Notes under the pieces: model-generated
The model's input: only the letters and a program-made list of their open reading frames with translations
Database searches by the model: none
Told to the model about the DNA's origin: nothing
Translations under genes and position numbers: made by a program
Part shown: one piece after another, positions 23,589 through 34,400 of the stretch
Layout of the letters: each line of letters starts with the position of its first letter
Position numbering within the stretch: position 1 is the stretch's first letter
Origin: Methanomassiliicoccus sp.
GTDB taxonomy: Archaea; Thermoplasmatota; Thermoplasmata; Methanomassiliicoccales; Methanomassiliicoccaceae
Direction: 5' to 3'
Assembly (NCBI GenBank): GCA_033485155.1
Contig: JAWQJJ010000001.1
Coordinates: 496,001 to 560,000, forward strand
DNA length: 64,000 nucleotides

Positions 23589-23756
23589 TCAATGGGCATA
23601 AGCGGCGGCCAGGCACGAGGTGCAAAGCAGCAGCACCGTCAGGACGATGAGCCACACCGTCAAATACCGCAGCCGGCGATGCTCGTCCAGCATCTCCTTC
23701 TGAATGCCGATCAGATTTCGCAGCTCCAAGCTGCCCACGTTGTCAGAGTCTTCCAT
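23589..23756 (-). CDS. Small membrane protein (55 aa), unknown
   Basis: A 55-residue protein starting MEDSDNVGSLELRNLIGIQK. A perfect AGGAGG lies 6 bases before the ATG, which decides the start. The N-terminal half is charged and probably helical; the C-terminal half is one membrane helix (LTVWLIVLTVLLLCTSCLAA). The topology suggests a tail-anchored peptide. It lies 86 bases downstream of another tiny hydrophobic gene on the same strand, and the two may form a unit. No family recognised. Confidence 0.6.
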   Translation of the reverse strand: MEDSDNVGSLELRNLIGIQKEMLDEHRRLRYLTVWLIVLTVLLLCTSCLAAAYAH

Positions 23757-23842
23757 GATATTCCTCCTATGCGCTAATGCGTTCGCTCTCATCGCAATGG
23801 GACGGGCGCTCACTGCCCGAGTCGGTGGAAAAAGGGCGCTCG

Positions 23843-24022
23843 CTATTTGCGCATCGGGACGAGGATGGAGACAAAGACCGCGCTCGATGATGGTTCAGGT
23901 TCGGCGCAGTCCCGACACTGGGCCGTCATCAGCTCCAGCGCCTCCGGGGGGAACAGCATGACCAGGGCCATGCAGGCGATCCATATGCGTGCCATCTCGC
24001 TGCCTAAAGCCACTTCGTTCAC
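23843..24022 (-). CDS. Small hydrophobic protein (59 aa), unknown
   Basis: 59 residues from a GTG that follows GGGAGCGTGAG; an internal ATG at 23995 is an alternative start. A hydrophobic stretch ARIWIACMALVMLF is followed by a short tail with AQCRDC. It could be a membrane-anchored peptide or have a signal sequence. Codon use fits the surrounding genes, but there is no recognised family and the call rests on the ribosome site and the neighbour at 23589-23756. Confidence 0.4.
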   Translation of the reverse strand: MNEVALGSEMARIWIACMALVMLFPPEALELMTAQCRDCAEPEPSSSAVFVSILVPMRK

Positions 24023-24186
24023 CTCACGCTCCCAAAAAGGCTTGAGATATAGTGGTTTGTGAACCAATCATCTTCATCTTGGCGTCGGGACGCCATGCTG
24101 GGCGGCAGGTCCCCGAGCGCTGATGGGATCGAGAAGGGGCGACAGGGGGAAAGGTTCATGAGGGAACGGCTAGAGAAGTCCAGTGC

Positions 24187-27100
24187 ATGCTCGGCATGAA
24201 GGGCGGGATGTCCGGACCAAGACCTCGAGCCCGATCGGCGGCCGGCCTGAAGGACGTCGACGCTGTGATCATGGACCTGGACGGAGTGGTCACCGATACC
24301 GCGCGCCTGCATTCCGCGGCGTGGAAGGAAACGTTCGACGAGTTCCTCCGCCAGCGCGAGGAGCGCTATGGGGAGAGGCACGAGGCGTTCACCCAGGAGG
24401 ACTATCTCAGCTATGTTGACGGAAAGCCCCGGTGCGACGGGGTGCGCGACTTCCTCGCTTCCCGGGGGATTACCCTCTCCGAGGGCTTGGAAGATGATCC
24501 TCCTCACAATGACACCGTCTGCGGACTGGGGAACCGCAAGAACCGCAGGTTCCTGGCGATTATCGAGGATCGGGGGGTGGAGCCCTATCCGTTCGTGGAG
24601 AAGGCCATCCGCTCGTGGAGGCAGCGAGGGACCAGGCTGGCCCTGGTCTCCGCCAGCCGGAACGCCAGGCAGGTGCTGAAGATGTCCTCCCTGGCCAGAA
24701 TGTTCGACGCGGTTGTCGACGGCAACGACCTAGCCGCCCTCCGGCTGAGGGGCAAACCGGCGCCCGACCTCTTCCTGGAGGCGGCGAGGCAGCTGGAGGT
24801 GGTCCCGCATCGCGCGGCGGTCATCGAGGACGCCCTCGCCGGGGTGGAGGCCGGCCGGGCCGGAGGCTTCGCCCTGGTCATCGGGGTCGACCGCGGCCAC
24901 CACGCCGCCGACCTCATGGCCCACGGCGCCGATCTGGTGATCGAGGATCTATCCTCGCTGGTGGAACTCCGCACCGAGGGCCTGCCATCCGCTCTCGACC
25001 GTTCCCGGGAGATCTTCAAGCGCCTCATCGGGGGCCAACCGGCGATCTTCCTTGACTACGATGGTACGCTCTCCCCCATCGTCGCCCGGCCCGACCTGGC
25101 GACCCTCTCCGACGATCTCCGGGAGACCCTGAGGCGGCTGGCTAGGGAGTGCCCGGTGTACATCGTCAGCGGCCGCGGTCTCGACGATGTCATGAAGATG
25201 GTCGCTCTCGATTCGCTGGGGTATGCGGGCAGCCATGGCTTCGAGATCGAGGGCCCGGGAGGCTCGTACTCCGATCGGGAGCGGGGTGCTGGATACCTCA
25301 CCGCCTTGGACGACGCGGAGCGGAAGCTCCGACCGATGGTGGAGAGCATCCACGGGGCGATCGTGGAGAGGAAGCGGTACGCTCTTGCCTTGCATTACCG
25401 CCTCGTCTCGCCGCCCATTGTCCCGGTGGTGGAAGCGGCGTTCGACAAGGTCGCCCGGAGCCATTCCGAGCTAAGGCGAACCTCGGGTAAGATGGTCCTC
25501 GAGCTGCGTCCTGACCTGGACTGGGATAAGGGGAACGCGGTGCTGTCGATCAGCGATCGGCTGAGTGCCGGGCGGTCCCCGGTCGTTCCGCTGTACATCG
25601 GTGATGATCTCACCGACGAGGACGCCTTCCGGGCCATCGGGGACAAGGGGATAACCATTCTCGTCAGCGACCGCGTCCGGCCGACGGCCGCGCGGTACCT
25701 GCTCGATGACGTCGCCGAGGTCCAGGTGTTCCTTGATCGTCTTGTCGAGGGCTTCGAGAGCGAGGGTGCCACAGATATGTGGTCGCTGGTGTACGACGAG
25801 TATCGGCCGGGGAAGGAACAGCTGCGCGAGGCGCTGTGCACCCTGGGCAACGGATACATGGCCACCCGCGGTTCGGCCCCCGAGTCCGTGGCCGGCGAGC
25901 ACCACTACCCCGGCACTTACATTGCTGGCATCTACAACCGGCTGCAGAGCATCGTGGCCGGCCGGGTCATCGAGAACGAGAGCATCGTCAACCTTCCCAA
26001 CTGGTCCTATCTCTCGTTCCGCATCGCGGGCGGGGAATGGTTCGATGTCGATGAGATAGACATCGACGGCTTCCGTCAGGAGCTGGACATGCGGAGCGGG
26101 GTGCTTGTCAGGGAGGTCCGGTTCACCGATCGGCAAGGGCGCAGGACAACGGTCCGGCAACGACGATTCGTGAGCATGGACATCCCCAACCTCGCCGCGC
26201 TGGAGACAATCATCGTTCCTCAGAATTGGTCTGGCCAGGTGACGGTGCGCACGGCGCTGGACGGCAGGATCGGCAACACTCTGGTCACCCGGTACCGGGC
26301 GCTGAACAACCAGCACCTGACGCACCTGGCCTCGGGGACCGAGGGAGATGGGACGGTATGGCTGGAGGTTGAGACAAGCCAGTCCCACGTGCGCATCGCC
26401 GAGGCCGCCCGCACTGCGGTGTTCGAAGGACAGACCGCGGTCAACGGAGCGAGCGTCCCTCTCGAGGATGAGGGCCTAGTCGGGCAGGACATCAAGGTCG
26501 CCGTCAGCGAGGGTCGCCCCCTGCGGGTGGAGAAGGTCGCAGCCGTTCACTCCTCGCGCGACCCGGCCATATCGGAAAGTGCCATCGAGGCCCGCGACCT
26601 AGTCGCCCACTGCGGCAACTTCGCCCAGTTGCTGGAACAGCACGTACGGCGCTGGGACATGCTATGGTCCAGGTTCCAGATCGAGGTGGACCCCGGGCAC
26701 GTGTGGATTTCCCAGATCCTCAATCTCCATGTCTTCCACCTGCTTGAGAATGCCTCGCTGCATTCCATCGACATGGACGCGGGCATCGCCCCCCGTGGTC
26801 TGGCCGGGGAAGCGTACCGCGGTCAGGTCATGTGGGACGAGCTGTTCATCTTTCCCTTCCTGAACCTGCACAGTCCTGACATCACGAGGAGCCTGATGTT
26901 ATATCGCCATCGCCGCCTGCGTCGGGCGCGGTGGGCGGCGAGGCAGGAAGGCTACCGGGGAGCGATGTTCCCCTGGCAGAGCGGGAGCGACGGGCGGGAG
27001 GAGGCCCAGACCATACATCTTAACCCCCTATCGGGGAGGTGGGTGCCGGATAATAGCCACCTGGAGCAGCATGTCAGCCTGGCCATCGCCTACAACGTGT

Positions 27101-28182
27101 GGCACTACTACCAGGTGACCAACGACTTGAACTTTATGTCACTGTACGGTACCGAGTTATTGTGCGAGATCGCCCGGTTCTGGGTCAGTCGCTGTACCTA
27201 CGACCCGGCCCGCGAACGGTACGTGATCCTGGGAGTAGAGGGACCGGACGAGTTCCACGAGGGGTATCCCGGGGCTCCCGAGCCAGGGGTGAACAACAAT
27301 GCCTACACCAACGTCATGGTCTCATGGACGCTGGGGCGGGCGATGGAGGCGCTGCGGGAACTGCCTCTGCAGTACCACCGCGACGTGCGGGCCGAACTGT
27401 CCCTGGAGGACGAGGAGCTGGATCGCTGGAAGGAGATCGCCTTGAAGATTTTCGTGCCGTTCCACGGGGACGGCATATTGAGTCAGTTCGAGGGCTACGA
27501 TGACCTCGGGGAACTGGATATGAGCAAGTACCGGGGCAAGTACTGCTCCCTCCACCGCATGGATCGCATCCTGGAGGCGGAGGGCGACAGCGTCCGCCGA
27601 TACAAGGTGTCGAAGCAGGCCGACGCGCTCATGCTCCTCTACCTCTTCTCGGAGGACGAGCTCCGGGAGCAGCTGGGCAGTATGGGTTACTCCCTAAGCC
27701 AAGATGCGGTGCGGAAGACCATCGAATATTACTCAAAGCGCACCGCCCATGGTTCCACGCTCAGTCGGGTAGTGTACGCCTGGGTGCTCTCCCGCTACAA
27801 CCGGGAGAGCTCATGGTCTATGTTCCTGGAGGCGCTGAGATCGGACGTTTCCGACGTCCAATGCGGCACCACGCACGAAGGCATCCACCTCGGGGCCATG
27901 GCTTCCACCGTGGACATCGTCCAGAGGTGCTACTCCGGCCTGGAGACAAGAGGGGATGCCCTCATCTTCGATCCCCGCCTCCCGCCCCAGCTGAAGCGGC
28001 TCAAGTTCCTACTGGAGTACCGCCGCCACCTGGTGGCAGTGGAGATCGATCGGGAGCGCATGCACCTGTCGAGCCGGACCAGCGACATCGCCCCCATCGC
28101 TGTCGGCTACCACGGCCGTACTTTCACCCTGGAGCCGGGGGGAGCCCTGGAGGTCCTGCTGGACGACGATGCCGGAACCTGA
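24187..28182 (+). CDS. Three-domain trehalose protein: HAD phosphoglucomutase-like, OtsB-like and GH65
   Basis: 1331 residues. Domain 1 (about 20-270) is a beta-phosphoglucomutase-like HAD with DLDGVVTDT (Asp30, Asp32). Domain 2 (about 280-520) is a trehalose-6-phosphate phosphatase: FLDYDGTLSPIV and YIGDDLTDEDAF. Domain 3 (about 535-1331) is a GH65 disaccharide phosphorylase or hydrolase with catalytic Glu1022 in EGPDEFHEGYP followed by NNNAYTN. The length and order match actinobacterial OtsB1 (M. tuberculosis Rv2006). It could degrade trehalose or trehalose phosphate to glucose phosphate. No OtsA is nearby. The start is uncertain among 24187, 24196 and 24208. Confidence 0.85.
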   Translation: MLGMKGGMSGPRPRARSAAGLKDVDAVIMDLDGVVTDTARLHSAAWKETFDEFLRQREERYGERHEAFTQEDYLSYVDGKPRCDGVRDFLASRGITLSEGLEDDPPHNDTVCGLGNRKNRRFLAIIEDRGVEPYPFVEKAIRSWRQRGTRLALVSASRNARQVLKMSSLARMFDAVVDGNDLAALRLRGKPAPDLFLEAARQLEVVPHRAAVIEDALAGVEAGRAGGFALVIGVDRGHHAADLMAHGADLVIEDLSSLVELRTEGLPSALDRSREIFKRLIGGQPAIFLDYDGTLSPIVARPDLATLSDDLRETLRRLARECPVYIVSGRGLDDVMKMVALDSLGYAGSHGFEIEGPGGSYSDRERGAGYLTALDDAERKLRPMVESIHGAIVERKRYALALHYRLVSPPIVPVVEAAFDKVARSHSELRRTSGKMVLELRPDLDWDKGNAVLSISDRLSAGRSPVVPLYIGDDLTDEDAFRAIGDKGITILVSDRVRPTAARYLLDDVAEVQVFLDRLVEGFESEGATDMWSLVYDEYRPGKEQLREALCTLGNGYMATRGSAPESVAGEHHYPGTYIAGIYNRLQSIVAGRVIENESIVNLPNWSYLSFRIAGGEWFDVDEIDIDGFRQELDMRSGVLVREVRFTDRQGRRTTVRQRRFVSMDIPNLAALETIIVPQNWSGQVTVRTALDGRIGNTLVTRYRALNNQHLTHLASGTEGDGTVWLEVETSQSHVRIAEAARTAVFEGQTAVNGASVPLEDEGLVGQDIKVAVSEGRPLRVEKVAAVHSSRDPAISESAIEARDLVAHCGNFAQLLEQHVRRWDMLWSRFQIEVDPGHVWISQILNLHVFHLLENASLHSIDMDAGIAPRGLAGEAYRGQVMWDELFIFPFLNLHSPDITRSLMLYRHRRLRRARWAARQEGYRGAMFPWQSGSDGREEAQTIHLNPLSGRWVPDNSHLEQHVSLAIAYNVWHYYQVTNDLNFMSLYGTELLCEIARFWVSRCTYDPARERYVILGVEGPDEFHEGYPGAPEPGVNNNAYTNVMVSWTLGRAMEALRELPLQYHRDVRAELSLEDEELDRWKEIALKIFVPFHGDGILSQFEGYDDLGELDMSKYRGKYCSLHRMDRILEAEGDSVRRYKVSKQADALMLLYLFSEDELREQLGSMGYSLSQDAVRKTIEYYSKRTAHGSTLSRVVYAWVLSRYNRESSWSMFLEALRSDVSDVQCGTTHEGIHLGAMASTVDIVQRCYSGLETRGDALIFDPRLPPQLKRLKFLLEYRRHLVAVEIDRERMHLSSRTSDIAPIAVGYHGRTFTLEPGGALEVLLDDDAGT

Positions 28183-28185
28183 GTT

Positions 28186-29151
28186 TCAGCCGACCTGGGC
28201 GATGTACGCCGAGCCGTACTCGTCGGGTATCTCCCCGACCTTCCAGCCCACTGCGGTGGTCTCGCAGTAGAAGTAATCCTTGCCCTCGAACTCGTAGTAG
28301 GTCCCGGTCGCCTTAAGGACCGATATGCCGGCCGCGGCGTGCCCGTCGTACAGCAGGATGACCGCGTCATCGTTCATGGCTTCCATGATCGAGGCGTACA
28401 GGAAAGCTTTGTCCTCGCAGTCACCGGCCTCGTCGTACAACGTCTCCACGGGGAACCGCCAGTACTCGTCCTCGCTAACGCTCACCTCGTCCTCGACGTA
28501 CTTGATGTTCTGCACGAAGGAGAGTACGAAATTCGCCTTGTTCACGTCGGAGAAGCTCGCCGACATACTCTCCAGCTCCTGGGCGACCTCCTGGACCACC
28601 GAGTCGTTGGGCGTGACATACTCATCGCACATGCTCACCGCCTCATCGATGGTGGTGGCGTACCGCTGCACCGTGCTGGTGTGATAGTACTGATACTCCG
28701 CGGCGGAGATGTTGACGCTCAGCGTATAGATCTTCCCGTTGAATGTCCAAGAGTACCTTCCGTCCCCGACCTTGGTGTTGGCGGACGAGTCCGGGTACAG
28801 CACCCCGCTGGCGATGACAGCCACGAGGATCAGCACCACCACGAGGGCGATGGCCACGATGACCACTACGGTCCGGTTGTTCCGTCGCTGGACCGGGCCG
28901 AACACCCCGCCTGGCGGAACGGGGGGCGCCAACTGATACGGGGGGGTCCATGGCGTCTGGAGATTGGTCCCGCAGCGCGGGCAGAAGCTACTGGTCGCCG
29001 GGTTCTGGTTGCCGCAGTGGGGGCAGAACCTGATCGCCGGCGGGGCCGGCACCGGGGCAGTCTGGGGCGCACCGCACGACGGACAGAACCTGGTCCCGAT
29101 GGCCAGCTCGCTTCCGCAATATGGGCAGTTAACCGCTACGGGTTCGACCAT
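28186..29151 (-). CDS. Zinc-ribbon, membrane-anchored transglutaminase-like protein
   Basis: 321 residues. Two zinc ribbons open the protein (Cys9/12/23/26 and Cys43/46/57/60), then a Pro-rich linker and a membrane helix at about 94-117. The outer domain has GDCEDKAFLYASIMEAM and LYDGHAAAGIS, the Cys and His of the transglutaminase-like cysteine fold. The ribbons should be cytoplasmic and the enzyme-like domain outside. Similar proteins are frequent in Thermoplasmatota and methanogens; the substrate is unknown. It ends 3 bases from the trehalose gene (convergent). Confidence 0.75.
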   Translation of the reverse strand: MVEPVAVNCPYCGSELAIGTRFCPSCGAPQTAPVPAPPAIRFCPHCGNQNPATSSFCPRCGTNLQTPWTPPYQLAPPVPPGGVFGPVQRRNNRTVVVIVAIALVVVLILVAVIASGVLYPDSSANTKVGDGRYSWTFNGKIYTLSVNISAAEYQYYHTSTVQRYATTIDEAVSMCDEYVTPNDSVVQEVAQELESMSASFSDVNKANFVLSFVQNIKYVEDEVSVSEDEYWRFPVETLYDEAGDCEDKAFLYASIMEAMNDDAVILLYDGHAAAGISVLKATGTYYEFEGKDYFYCETTAVGWKVGEIPDEYGSAYIAQVG

Positions 29152-29784
29152 GGTAATGGGACATCTAAAGAGGTCCGATTATATAAGTCATGAGAACCAG
29201 GGATGCATAAGAGATATGAATTCCCCGGACCAGGCCGTTCATCATCGGCCTGGCCGAAGAGGAGAGAATGGGTTTGGGCCCCCGTGTCGGTGTCCTCGGG
29301 CCCGGACGGTTGCAGTTTGCAAGCGTATCAATCGCCCCCCTTGCTGCTGCCGTTCCGACGGGCCGTTCGGACGCGCAGAAATGGAGGGATCCGCGCGTCG
29401 AAGGGTCCCCGCCGGTTCGGCGGCCTGCCCCGTTCTTGAGTAAATATATGTAGTTACATATTAAAATATATTTCGGTTAATGATAACATCATTCGGGTCC
29501 GGCCGCGGAGGGGAGTGATCAAGGCGCAGATGGGTCTCGTCCTTGTTCCGGCGGGCTCTCGATCCCCTCGATCGCGCACGCTGGACAGCGGCGATGCCGG
29601 CGGTGGGGGATCTTTTCTCCTTCCCACAGACGAGTAGGACCGAGCGGTCCGGGGCTCCGAAACCACGAAGGACCTTATCATTATGTAAAACGAGGAACCT
29701 TGCCGCCGGTTCAGGCCTTTCTATATGTCCAGAATAATTTTGGTAAGTATTATCTCAACTGATTGTATCCTGTGGCGTGGAGGG
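29152..29784. other. Large intergenic region with several perfect inverted repeats
   Basis: 633 bases without a supported gene. Inverted repeats seen: CCAGGCCG/CGGCCTGG (29230-29253, 8-base loop), CCGCCG/CGGCGG (29409-29423), ATATGTA/TACATAT (29446-29461, 2-base spacer) and GGACC/GGTCC (29638-29651). An AT-rich promoter-like stretch lies at 29441-29475 and another at 29735-29765, the latter fitting the PKD gene promoter. The part between could be a non-coding RNA or a long leader; nothing matches SRP or RNase P RNA. Confidence 0.35.
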
Positions 29785-31374
29785 ATGGATTTGCACTCCA
29801 ACAAAGCACTGTCAAGCATCGCCATATCTTCGATGCTCGTTCTAATGGCCATGGTCGTGGTCGTGCCGATCGGCGCGCAGGCCGCTTGGCCCGATCAAGC
29901 GAACCTCAGCATCTCACCGGCGGAATTGTACCCTGGAGAGACCACCACGTCCAAATATACATTGGATATCAATTCGATCGACAATGGTGTTACCAAACTG
30001 ACGATCTCCAATGTCTGGGTCAAGTACAGTTGGGAGACCGCGGCCCATGACATCCTAGCTTCGAGCGAGCCTCGTACAATCGGCGCTTTCCCCGCTCAGG
30101 TCGTATTCAGCAACAGCACTCATGTGCCCACCGATCAAGCGAAGGGAGCGTATTCCGTCAATGTAACCGTATGGGCCTATTCCAACGACGACCCGTTAAC
30201 GCTCGTGACCCACACTTTCACCAGCGATGTTTCCATCAGTGACCCTGTCTCGGCCGTCGCATCCGCCGATCCGACCACTGGCTACAGTCCTCAAAACGTC
30301 ACCTTCGACGTCACTGCCAGCGGTGGCAACGGCGTGTATTCATACACTTGGAATTTCGGTGATGGGACGGCGAACGTATCCCAGAAGTCTCCCACTCACA
30401 CATATGATTCGAGCGGGAAGTTCACCGCCACAGTAACGGTGACCGACAGTCTGGGCAGATCGACCGATACGAACACCACGGTCACCATCGCGCCGGGGAT
30501 CGGGGTGACAATAACGGCTCAGCCTTTGTCCGGTCCGTTCCCGCTAGAGGTCAAGTTCAGTAACACCGTCACCAACTCGGTGGATAATGAACTGACCTAT
30601 CTGTGGAACTTCGGGGACGGGTCGAACAGCACTGAATCGTCCCCCACCTATACTTACAATAAAGCAGGCAACTACAACGTGAATCTCAAGGTCACGGACT
30701 CTCGCAACCGGAGCGCGGTATCAACGGACCTGACCGTCAGGGTCAGCGCCTCGATCTATCCGATCGCGAGCATCAACGCATCGGTAAGCAGTGGCCACGG
30801 TCCTCTGACCGTGGATTTCACCAGCACGGTCGAAGGTGGCACCTATCCATACAACTATATGTGGAGCTTCGGGGATGGATCGACCGATTCAAGTGCCAAC
30901 CCTTCGCACACCTATGACGAGCCAGGCGTCTATGTTGTCCAGTTGACGACCATCGACTCTGCCAGCCGGCAGGACGTGTCCGAGCAGCTTACCATCACCG
31001 TACTCTCTGACACCACGATGAAGGTGGTGATCGGCGCGTCGAGCCTGAAAGGCACGTCCCCGCTGACAGTAAACTTCAACAGCACGATCGTCGACGGTAC
31101 CGGGCCGTTCTTCTATACCTGGAACTTCGGTGATGGGAACACCAGCACATCGGCGAACGCGACGCATTTATTCAATGAAGCGGGAGAGTACAGCGTGACC
31201 CTGTCAGTCAAGGACTCGCTGTCGAACGTGACCATCTCGAACACGCTGGCAATAGTCGTGTCCGAACCAAAGGCGGCCACCATACCGGCATGGGTACTGA
31301 TATGGGGCTCCACGGGCGCCATCATCGCCGTGGTGGGCGTGGTAGCGTTCACGATGATGAGACGCCGGATGTGA
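29785..31374 (+). CDS. Secreted PKD-repeat surface protein with C-terminal anchor
   Basis: 529 residues starting MDLHSNKALSSIAISSMLVL, a signal peptide ending near IGAQA; ATG 29725 is an upstream alternative. After an N-terminal beta-sandwich of about 140 residues come four PKD domains, each with a FGDG motif (WNFGDGTANV, WNFGDGSNST, WSFGDGSTDS, WNFGDGNTST). The C-terminus has one membrane helix and RRRM, so the protein is anchored outside the cell. PKD proteins of archaea serve as surface-layer or adhesion components. Thr/Ser richness and NxS/T sites suggest glycosylation. Confidence 0.85.
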   Translation: MDLHSNKALSSIAISSMLVLMAMVVVVPIGAQAAWPDQANLSISPAELYPGETTTSKYTLDINSIDNGVTKLTISNVWVKYSWETAAHDILASSEPRTIGAFPAQVVFSNSTHVPTDQAKGAYSVNVTVWAYSNDDPLTLVTHTFTSDVSISDPVSAVASADPTTGYSPQNVTFDVTASGGNGVYSYTWNFGDGTANVSQKSPTHTYDSSGKFTATVTVTDSLGRSTDTNTTVTIAPGIGVTITAQPLSGPFPLEVKFSNTVTNSVDNELTYLWNFGDGSNSTESSPTYTYNKAGNYNVNLKVTDSRNRSAVSTDLTVRVSASIYPIASINASVSSGHGPLTVDFTSTVEGGTYPYNYMWSFGDGSTDSSANPSHTYDEPGVYVVQLTTIDSASRQDVSEQLTITVLSDTTMKVVIGASSLKGTSPLTVNFNSTIVDGTGPFFYTWNFGDGNTSTSANATHLFNEAGEYSVTLSVKDSLSNVTISNTLAIVVSEPKAATIPAWVLIWGSTGAIIAVVGVVAFTMMRRRM

Positions 31375-31384
31375 AGCGGACCGA

Positions 31385-31412
31385 GGGGACGGGGCCTCGG
31401 TGCCCCGTCCTC
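31385..31412 (+). terminator. Strong hairpin after the PKD gene
   Basis: GACGGGGC (31388-31395) and GCCCCGTC (31402-31409) pair perfectly around CTCGGT, with three further outer pairs (one G-U). It begins about 10 bases after the stop and lacks a T tract, so it may stabilise the mRNA end as well as terminate. Confidence 0.45.
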
Positions 31413-31470
31413 GCCACAACCAGTTAATAGCCGGCCCGGCCTTCCCCCATCCAGGCGTCGGAGGGAGGGG

Positions 31471-34400
31471 ATGTCCGGCTCGAAACGTCAGGTGATCGTC
31501 ACCGACATCGGTGAGTATATCAATCAGCGCGAGTGCGAGCGAAGCTTCAAGCTGCGCATCAACAAGGCGGAGATCGCCCGTCGGTTCCCCTTCTACGGAA
31601 CGGTGCGCAGCCCACTGAACCCCATTCTAGCTACCCGTGGACGGAAGCGGGAGAGCGAACTGCGGGACGCCCTCGCCGGGTCGATGCGCTTCCTCAACCC
31701 CGGAGGCGACCAGGAAGAGGTCCGCATGGCGTGGACCACGCTCCTGCAATGCCTAGCTGACCTTCCGGCGGGCACTGACTGCTTCGCCCGGGAGGTGGAG
31801 ATCGAGGGTCCGGTCGGGGAGTTTTCCCTTTTCGGCCGCATGGACTTCCTCATCCTCCGGTGGGAGGGAGGCGTCCCCCACCTGCGCATCGTGGAGTGCA
31901 AGGCCAGCCGGAGGGACAAGACCTACCACCGCATCCAGCTATCCGCGTACCGCACCATGGTGCGGGAGATCTTGGAACGTGATGGCCTGGTTCTGGGGGG
32001 ACAGCGGCACGATGACGTCGTTCTAGAGTCGGTGGTGGCCCGCATCGACGAGGAGACCAACGAGGTGCAGGACGCGCTGACCATGCCGTCCCTGGACCTG
32101 GACCAGGAGATGGGAGATCTCCGCAGCCTATTGGCCGCCGACGGCCCGCTGGCCCGCATCGACGCCACCGCTCTCGACGCGCTGAGCTACTGCCTCGAGG
32201 CCAAGTGCGATGCCTGCGTCCACGCCCCCATCTGTCTGCCGGAGAGCGCGAGGCAGCGGCGGCTGGAGCTGATCGGCCTGGATCCTGCCTCGGTTCGCTC
32301 GATGCGCGACGCCGGCATACACGACCTCGATGCCCTGGCCGATCTTGACCCTCGGAGCCGGGAAGCGAGGCGGCTGCGCAGCACCGTCGGCTTTTCCTCC
32401 GACCTCGACGACCTCATCGGCCGGGCCAAGGCTCGGCGTTCCACCCTCGTGGATCGCCGGGAGGGTGACTGGGAAGTCATCGCCAAGCGGCACTCGGGAC
32501 CGGGGCTGCTGCCCTCGCACGACCATAACGGCCTGCGGCTGGTGAGGGTGTTCCTGGACGTGGAGTACGACTACATCGAGGATCGGCTGGTCGGCCTCGC
32601 CGCCCATGTCACCGACAGCGACATGGCCCTGCTGACCCCGAGGACCGAGGGCCACGTCCCCGTCCCCGCGCTCAAGGAGACGTCGGAGGACGGCGTCGAA
32701 AGGTCGCTGCGGGCGGAGGAGGTCGTGCGGATGATCACCTCGCCGTGGTCGGACGACGTGGGTGCGGATGACTCGGCGGAGGGAGCCTTGCTGCAGACCT
32801 TCTTCCAAGACCTCGTCGCCGCTATCGTGAAGGTCGGGGGGGCCGGGGATCGTCCGCTTCACTTCTACACCTGGTCGATGGGGGATATGGACCATCTCAT
32901 CGATGCATGCTCCCGCGCCGGAGGAGGGGCTCTGCATGACCTCACCGAGTTGCTGGGCTGCCGGGCGGAGTGCAGGGCCGACCTGGAGCAGACGATCGTC
33001 ACCCCCCTACGGGACGAGATCGAGCAGAAGGTCATGCTCGGCTACACTGGCCTCAGCCCGGTGATCGCCTCCTCTCTCAGCTGGTTCGGTCGGCCCCGGT
33101 TCCACTGGACCCGGCAGGTGGGCGGAGAGATCGTTGACCTCTCGGCGTCGTTCCGCCGCGACATCTTCGACTTCCGGACCAAGCTCCACACCTCGCCCGA
33201 GGGTGGTTGGAGCAGGCGGGGGGAGCCGGGAGCGGTGGGCAGCTACTTCGAGGTCCGCGCCCACTTCAGCTCCGACGTCAGCTCGCCGTACTGGTACGCG
33301 ATGTGGGGCATCCTGCCCGAGGCCAGGGGACGGGACAACATGCTCCCCCGGGCTCTCGAGGACTACCGGCGGGGAGGCACCGCCACGCTCATCTCCTCAT
33401 TCCTCCTGGCCAAGTGCCAGGCGCTCCGGTGGCTGGAGGAGCGTTTGTTCACTACCGCGGGCATCGTCAAGCCCCCGGTGCCGCTGGGCCGTCTGAGGGA
33501 GATCGGTTCCCGCTTCGCCTCCCGCTACGATATCGTCGACGCCAGCCTGGACTTCCTCCGCCTGGATCACCACGCGAGCAAGACCGAGTGGCTGATCGAC
33601 GCCATGCGCTCCCCCGCGTCACGCGTCGCCGACGGCTCCTGCCTGCCGTTGAGGGACCTTGGCCTCTTCCACGGCGAGGACGGACCGCATGTCGGCGGGC
33701 TCATCGACCTGGAGAGGTACTCGATCGACAAGGAGGTATACTCGGCCTCGAGCACCATCGACGAGGGCGGGTACGTGCGCATCGTGCCCTACTCCGGCGA
33801 CATCGAGCGGGCGCCGAACATCGGGGACTTGCTGCGCCGGGGGGTGACGGCCAAGGTCGACGTCCTGGTCCCCGACGCCGATGTTTTCGAGGCCAGCATC
33901 TACGTGTACTCGCCCCGGGGAGCCTCTACCGAGCATTATATACTGCCATCCCACCGGGAATCTATGGATGGCGCAAGGTTCGCCCTGGCCGGGGAGAGCC
34001 TGAGCGACTTCGTCCACTCGCGGGTCGACAAGTGGCTGAGCGAGCACTCCGCCTCGAGGACCGCCCGGTGGTTCGACCCCCAGGCTCCGTCGGTGCCGGT
34101 GCGCGCTCCCCCGTCCCCCGAGGCAGCAGAGCGCTGGCGGGCGGTCCTCCAGCGCCTGCTGCTGAACGACCGGCACCTGGACGATGTGCAGGTCCAGGCC
34201 TGCCTGGACGGGCTCGCCTGCACCGTCCAGCTTCTCCTCGGTCCCCCGGGGACGGGGAAGACCAACACCACGGCGGCGGCGGTGATGCTCCGCCTGGCCT
34301 CCCGCCCTCGGAGGAAGCTTTTCTTCCTATCTGCCAGCACTCATACCGCGGTCGACGAGCTCACCGGGAGGATCAGGGACGTTCTGCCCGTCTTCCGCCG

